Assembly: GCA_024635735.1 (NCBI GenBank)
Contig: JAGXII010000101.1
Span: 1 to 19,084 of the forward strand
Reading direction: 5' to 3'
Origin: Christiangramia sp.
GTDB lineage: Bacteria; Bacteroidota; Bacteroidia; Flavobacteriales; Flavobacteriaceae
Length of the DNA stretch: 19,084 bases
The position numbers and the translations under genes are program-made. Under the pieces are notes generated by a model. It did no database searches, was not told the DNA's origin, and was given only the letters and a program-made list of their open reading frames with translations. Shown piece after piece: positions 15,168 to 19,084 of this stretch (its first letter is position 1; each line of letters begins with the position of its first letter).

Positions 15168-16226
15168 ATGAATTTTAAAATCACCGGAACCGGCAGTTAT
15201 ATACCTAATATTGTAACCAGGAATGCTGACTTTGATCAACATGAGTTTTACAATATTGATGGAAGCAATTTTCCACAGGATAATGAAACCACGATTAGGA
15301 AATTTAAGGCGATAACAGGAATTGAGGAAAGAAGATACCTGGAAGATAACCTAAACACCTCTGATATTGCTGTAATCGCTAGTCAAAAGGCTATTGAAAA
15401 TGCCGGTATTGATCCTGAAACGCTTGATTATATCATTGTAGCTCATAATTATGGAGATGTAAAATCTAATTCCATTCAAAGCGATACTGTACCAAGTCTT
15501 GCCACCAGGGTGAAGTCTCATTTGAGGATTAAAAATCCAAAATGCGTATGTTACGATGTGCTTTTTGGTTGTCCGGGATGGATAGAAGGAATGATACAGG
15601 CCCAGGCCTACCTTAGATGTGGAATGGCTAAAAAATGTCTCGTGATTGGTGCAGAAGCCCTCTCAAGAGTTGTTGATAAACATGACCGTGATTCCATGAT
15701 ATTTTCTGATGGTGCAGGAGCCGCTATTCTTGAAGCTACAGAGGAAGCAGGCGGTATTTTATCTCATGAAACTGCTACCCACTCTTTCCAGGAAGCTGGA
15801 TATATCTATTTCGGAAAATCAAATCAGGCAGATGCCCCTGAAGATGTACGATACATCAAAATGCACGGTAGAAAAATCTATGAATTTGCTTTAGTGAATG
15901 TTCCAAAAGCAATGAAGGAATGTCTTGAAAATAGCGGAAAATCTATAAACGATCTCAAAAAAATATTTATTCACCAGGCTAACGAAAAAATGGATCAGGC
16001 CATTATAAACAGGTTTTATAAACTCCACGGAATGACTCCGCCCGATAACGTAATGCCTATGACTATTCATGAATTAGGAAATAGCAGTGTTGCCACCGTT
16101 CCTACTTTATTTGATCTTGTCTCAAGAGGGAAAATTAAGGATCAGGAATTACAAAAAGGCGATATCGTAATTTTCGCAAGCGTTGGTGCAGGAATGAATG
16201 TCAATGCGATCACCTATGAGATCTAG
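15168..16226 (+). CDS. 3-oxoacyl-ACP synthase III family ketosynthase (FabH-like paralogue)
   Basis: This 352-residue thiolase-fold enzyme should condense an acyl starter (acyl-CoA or acyl-ACP) with malonyl-ACP, or perform a related acyl transfer. The KAS III Cys-His-Asn triad is intact: C135 in VLFGCPGW, H269 in FIHQANEKM and N305 in LGNSSVATV. GTGSYIP (7-13), KAITGIEERRY (47-57) and SDGAGAAIL (180-188) are further family marks. The protein is somewhat longer than housekeeping FabH (~320-335), with extra residues near the N-terminus (~24-42). It is not next to plsX/rpmF, the usual fabH setting, but heads a run with a methyltransferase-like gene (5 bases downstream) and a glycosyltransferase, so a specialised lipid role is likely. 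No consensus promoter was found in the 80 bases after the gcvP terminator. Confidence 0.88.
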   Translation: MNFKITGTGSYIPNIVTRNADFDQHEFYNIDGSNFPQDNETTIRKFKAITGIEERRYLEDNLNTSDIAVIASQKAIENAGIDPETLDYIIVAHNYGDVKSNSIQSDTVPSLATRVKSHLRIKNPKCVCYDVLFGCPGWIEGMIQAQAYLRCGMAKKCLVIGAEALSRVVDKHDRDSMIFSDGAGAAILEATEEAGGILSHETATHSFQEAGYIYFGKSNQADAPEDVRYIKMHGRKIYEFALVNVPKAMKECLENSGKSINDLKKIFIHQANEKMDQAIINRFYKLHGMTPPDNVMPMTIHELGNSSVATVPTLFDLVSRGKIKDQELQKGDIVIFASVGAGMNVNAITYEI

Positions 16227-16231
16227 ATAGA

Positions 16232-16750
16232 ATGTACGAAAATACTTTTCCGGATAATCGCTATCAAAAAACTCTTGAATTTTTAAACGAAGCTATACCT
16301 CCTCCCGCAAAAATACTGGATCTAGGAGTTAAGAATCCGTTTTCTGAAATTATGCAAAATAATGGATACAAGGTTACCAATACTTCCGGTGAAGACCTAG
16401 ACGAAGATTTTTCAGCAGTGAAAAAAGATTATGATTTAGTTACTGCTTTTGAGATCTTTGAGCATCTGCTGGCTCCATATAATATTCTTAAAGAGATCAA
16501 AGCTGATAAATTAGTGGCCAGTATTCCTCTAAATTTATGGTTTTCCCCTGCCTATCGTAGTAAAACCGATAAATGGGACAGACATTATCACGAATTTGAA
16601 GATTGGCAATTCGACTGGCTTTTGGAAAAAAGTGGCTGGGAAATTAAAAAGACACTTAAATGGACCAATCCGGTTAATAAAATTGGGGTACGACCTCTAC
16701 TCCGAAAGTTTACTCCGAGATATTACGCGGTATATGCTGAAAGATCCTGA
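16232..16750 (+). CDS. Methyltransferase-like protein (class I SAM fold, degenerate glycine motif)
   Basis: This 172-residue protein resembles small class I SAM-dependent methyltransferases (Methyltransf_11/23 type). Motif I appears as AKILDLGVKNPFSEI (26-40), but the usual GxGxG is not conserved: only G32 remains. Motif IV/post-I is clearer as YDLVTAFEIFEHLLAP (67-82). A later RHYHEFEDWQFDWLLEKSGWEI region (117-138) fits the C-terminal part of such enzymes. It starts 5 bases after the ketosynthase stop, so the two are likely cotranslated. The substrate is unknown; a lipid or sugar intermediate made by its neighbours is plausible. The degraded SAM loop leaves open a non-catalytic or altered-cofactor role. 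Confidence 0.72.
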   Translation: MYENTFPDNRYQKTLEFLNEAIPPPAKILDLGVKNPFSEIMQNNGYKVTNTSGEDLDEDFSAVKKDYDLVTAFEIFEHLLAPYNILKEIKADKLVASIPLNLWFSPAYRSKTDKWDRHYHEFEDWQFDWLLEKSGWEIKKTLKWTNPVNKIGVRPLLRKFTPRYYAVYAERS

Positions 16751-16801
16751 AACAGGCATTTATAAAGTTTTATCTTAGCTTCTCATTTAACCAGCATTGA
16801 G

Positions 16802-17650
16802 TTGAAAATCTATATCGTCATACCCGCTCATAATGAAGCCGCTTTTATCGGGCAGACCCTTGAGTCACTGGTGACACAGACCTTACTTCCCGAAAAACTT
16901 GTGGTGGTGGATGATAGCTCTACCGATGAAACTTCACAAATAGTTGAAGAATACTGTACTAAATATCCATTTATTGAACTGGTTAAAAATAATACCTCCA
17001 ACGAACATGCCCCTGGAAGCAAAGTGATTAATGCCTTTTACAAAGGCTATTACAAACTGGATGATGATTACGATATCATTTGCAAGTTTGATGCAGACCT
17101 AATATTTCCGGCGAATTACCTGCAAAAAATCACTGCTCAATTTCAAAATGACCCAAAAGCAGGAATGGTTGGTGGATTCTGCAGCGTGTTACACAATAAG
17201 AAGTGGGCGACCGAAAATCTCACAGGTAAGGATCACATAAGAGGGGCATTAAAAGCCTATCGAAAACATTGCTTTATTCAAATTGGAGAATTAAAACCGG
17301 CGATGGGATGGGATACGGCGGATGAACTTCTGGCGCGTTTCCACGACTGGAAAGTCATTACAGATGAATCATTACTTGTAAAGCATCTTCGCCCCACAGG
17401 AATGAATTATTTTGAGCATTCCGGCCGTAAACAGGGAGAAGCATTTTATCGTCTTAGATATGGAATGATGCTAAGCCTTATTGCTTCTGCTAAACTGGCT
17501 GTCATGAAAGCAAATCCATTTGCCCTTGTTTATTATATGGCGGGTTATTTTGACGCTAAAAGAAAAAAACGACCTTTCCTCGTATCAAACGAAGAAGGCC
17601 GTTTTATCAGAAAATTACGCTGGGCGAATATTCGAAAAAAGATCGCCTGA
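16802..17650 (+). CDS. Family 2 glycosyltransferase (TTG start)
   Basis: This 282-residue GT-A fold enzyme transfers a sugar from a nucleotide-sugar donor. It shows IYIVIPAHNEAAFIGQTLESL (3-23), the nucleotide-binding VVVDDSSTDET (34-44, D37/D38), the DxD metal site FDAD (96-99, D97 and D99) and a GWDTADE segment (169-175) in the acceptor/catalytic region. The start is TTG at 16802: no in-frame ATG exists between it and the in-frame stop at 16763, and the encoded MKIYIVIPAHNEA is the usual N-terminus. No clear transmembrane helix is present, though ~225-250 is hydrophobic and could sit on the membrane. It lies 51 bases after the methyltransferase-like gene on the same strand. Acceptor unknown; lipid or surface glycan assembly is the likely setting. 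Confidence 0.88.
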   Translation: MKIYIVIPAHNEAAFIGQTLESLVTQTLLPEKLVVVDDSSTDETSQIVEEYCTKYPFIELVKNNTSNEHAPGSKVINAFYKGYYKLDDDYDIICKFDADLIFPANYLQKITAQFQNDPKAGMVGGFCSVLHNKKWATENLTGKDHIRGALKAYRKHCFIQIGELKPAMGWDTADELLARFHDWKVITDESLLVKHLRPTGMNYFEHSGRKQGEAFYRLRYGMMLSLIASAKLAVMKANPFALVYYMAGYFDAKRKKRPFLVSNEEGRFIRKLRWANIRKKIA

Positions 17651-17653
17651 TGT

Positions 17654-19084
17654 TTATTTTTCTAAAGCTTGAATTAATGGTTTTCCACTATTCGCGCTTG
17701 GGAAAGGAATTCCAAGTAAAGCCGAAATTGTTGGCGCAATATCGGGGATAACAGTTGGTTCCAATGAGCTCCCTTTTTTAATTCCGTTTCCATAAAAAAT
17801 TAAAGGCACATGCGTATCGTAGTTAAACGCGCTGCCATGTGTAGATCCGGTTTCAGGATAAATAATATAACCCGGGTCCAGAACATAAATCACATCTCCA
17901 CTCCGTTTTTGGTTAAAACCGTTCTGTATTTCTGCTTCCACTCCTTTAGTAAATGAACCGCTGCCAAGTTGTTCACGAGTAAAAACCCTGGCTATGTGAT
18001 CCTCCTGAAGAAGAAAATGGGCTAAGCTATTCTCTACCTCCACAAGATCTAATTTCGCCTTTCTGATTGCCTCATAATTAAGGAAGATTTGTGTATTGGA
18101 TATATTTTTTATCAGGCTATCGGTTTTAAACTCCTGACGCGCGAATTTTTCAATTTTCTCGTTAGTCCCAATCTCATTAAAATATCCCGCTGGAATTTTC
18201 TTTGAAGCGAGGTACGCAGGCACATGAACCGCGCCGTGATCGGCAGTAAGAAATATGGTATAATTCCCAGCGCCAACTTTTTCATCAAGAAACTTCAGGA
18301 AACCTGCAAGAGCTTCATCAAGACGTAGATAAGTATCTTCAATTTCTTTAGAATTCACCCCGAAATTATGGCCTACATAATCTGTGCTTGAGAAACTAAG
18401 CGTAAGCACATCTGTAATATTATCTTTCCCCAGGTCCTCTCCTTCTATCGCCGCTTTCGCAAATTCTGCAGTAAGATCGTTTCCAAAAGGGGTTGCTTTG
18501 ATAAGTTCATACTGACCATTTTGAGCAGCAAGTGCTTTTAGATCATAAGGAAAGCTAGCTTTTTCCTTTCCGTTAAATCCGAATTCGAAATTATTTTCAT
18601 CGTCACCGCTTTCTAAATAAGTAGAAATATCGCGCAGTGTATTCCATGTCTTCAGATAGCTTTTCGCCTTTCCAGAGTTATTAAAGTCCTGTACCCATTT
18701 TGGTAATTCATCCATATAGTAAGAACTGCTAATCCATTTAGCCTCATCGGCCCCATGGAACCAGTAAGCTGCATTTGCGGTATGACCCGCCGGGAGAATA
18801 GACCCTCTGTCTTTCAGGGCTACACCAATTGTTTTTCCGCGAAATTGGGTGAAAAGTCGGTTTTCATCACTAAAAGTAGAAGATACCAATCTATGTGGAG
18901 ACATTTTACCGGCTGCACTTTCAGTCCCCACCGAGTTTACTGAATCGTCACCGGCACAGTATACCGCCTGACCTTCGAATTTATCATACCATCCATTACT
19001 AATAATTCCATGATTGGAAGGTGTGGTTCCTGTAAATACTGAAGCATGACCGGGACCTGTGTACGTGGGCACATAATTGAAGTG
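17654..19084 (-). CDS. pafA: PafA-type alkaline phosphatase, N-terminus outside window
   Basis: The frame runs off the window edge, so about 70 N-terminal residues including any signal peptide are missing; 477 codons including the stop are visible. Counting from the edge (H1 F2 N3 Y4), PTYTGPGH aligns with the alkaline phosphatase/NPP nucleophile motif, T9 being the nucleophile. N30 in SNGWYD, then K91 and R93 in KDRGSILPAGH, match the Asn and Lys-x-Arg trio that gives PafA phosphate-monoester specificity. Metal ligands are visible as D235 and H239 (TDYVGHNFG), D282-H283 (TADHG) and H416 (STHGSAFNYDTHVP). PafA enzymes are periplasmic, zinc-dependent, phosphate-insensitive phosphatases common in Bacteroidota. 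The gene converges on the glycosyltransferase, with only 3 bases between their stop codons and no terminator. Confidence 0.88.
   Translation of the reverse strand, partial: HFNYVPTYTGPGHASVFTGTTPSNHGIISNGWYDKFEGQAVYCAGDDSVNSVGTESAAGKMSPHRLVSSTFSDENRLFTQFRGKTIGVALKDRGSILPAGHTANAAYWFHGADEAKWISSSYYMDELPKWVQDFNNSGKAKSYLKTWNTLRDISTYLESGDDENNFEFGFNGKEKASFPYDLKALAAQNGQYELIKATPFGNDLTAEFAKAAIEGEDLGKDNITDVLTLSFSSTDYVGHNFGVNSKEIEDTYLRLDEALAGFLKFLDEKVGAGNYTIFLTADHGAVHVPAYLASKKIPAGYFNEIGTNEKIEKFARQEFKTDSLIKNISNTQIFLNYEAIRKAKLDLVEVENSLAHFLLQEDHIARVFTREQLGSGSFTKGVEAEIQNGFNQKRSGDVIYVLDPGYIIYPETGSTHGSAFNYDTHVPLIFYGNGIKKGSSLEPTVIPDIAPTISALLGIPFPSANSGKPLIQALEK

Noticed and set aside
1..19084. Mobile element, prophage, CRISPR array or defence island
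   Set aside because: No transposase, integrase, long terminal repeats, spaced direct repeats or known defence domains are visible; the coding content is continuous and largely core.

Overview
The window looks like a chromosomal segment of a Bacteroidota bacterium, most likely a marine member of the Flavobacteriaceae (a Gramella/Christiangramia-type relative is my best guess, from memory of protein character only). Three things point there. The window opens with a type IX secretion cargo with a gliding-type C-terminal domain, followed by a PorP/SprF protein and an OmpA-family protein. The promoters fit the Bacteroidota -7 consensus TAnnTTTG, and starts lack Shine-Dalgarno sequences. The DNA is A+T-rich with mostly TAA stops. 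There are no tRNA or rRNA genes, insertion sequences, CRISPR arrays or prophage genes. The longest gene-free stretch is about 230 bases (8075-8302).

Layout. (1) 1-3508, plus strand: the tail of a large secreted adhesin-like protein, a PorP/SprF outer-membrane protein and a PD40/OmpA protein form a surface-secretion operon. It ends at a strong hairpin (3543-3567) shared with the convergent gene. (2) 6307 down to 3590, minus strand: hpt, adk and obgE are tightly packed, followed by a DUF4136-type lipoprotein whose start abuts a perfect 10-bp inverted repeat. (3) 6421-8074, plus strand: purK-purE, divergent from hpt, so purine salvage and de novo purine synthesis share one 113-bp control region with a promoter facing each way. 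(4) 8303-10333: a cytosolic M3 zinc oligopeptidase. (5) 10430-11250: an ECF-like sigma factor and a small cytosolic zinc-finger (ZAS-type) anti-sigma candidate, whose tail overlaps by 32 bp the end of a convergent UbiA-like membrane protein (12058-11219). (6) 12192-15041: gcvP, the glycine decarboxylase, ended by a textbook intrinsic terminator. (7) 15168-17650: a FabH-like ketosynthase, a small methyltransferase-like protein and a family 2 glycosyltransferase, probably one lipid or glycan modification unit. (8) 19084-17654, minus strand: a PafA-type alkaline phosphatase cut off by the window edge.

Most of the window is core metabolism and standard flavobacterial surface biology. I see no convincing new defence or mobile system. 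The points most worth checking are the sigma/ZAS pair with RsrA-like Cys/His spacing, the UbiA-like protein lacking the first Asp-rich motif, the FabH-methyltransferase-glycosyltransferase unit of unknown product, and the inverted repeat at the DUF4136 start. Several starts are corrected here: the M3 peptidase and gcvP begin at internal ATGs, and hpt and the glycosyltransferase appear to use TTG.
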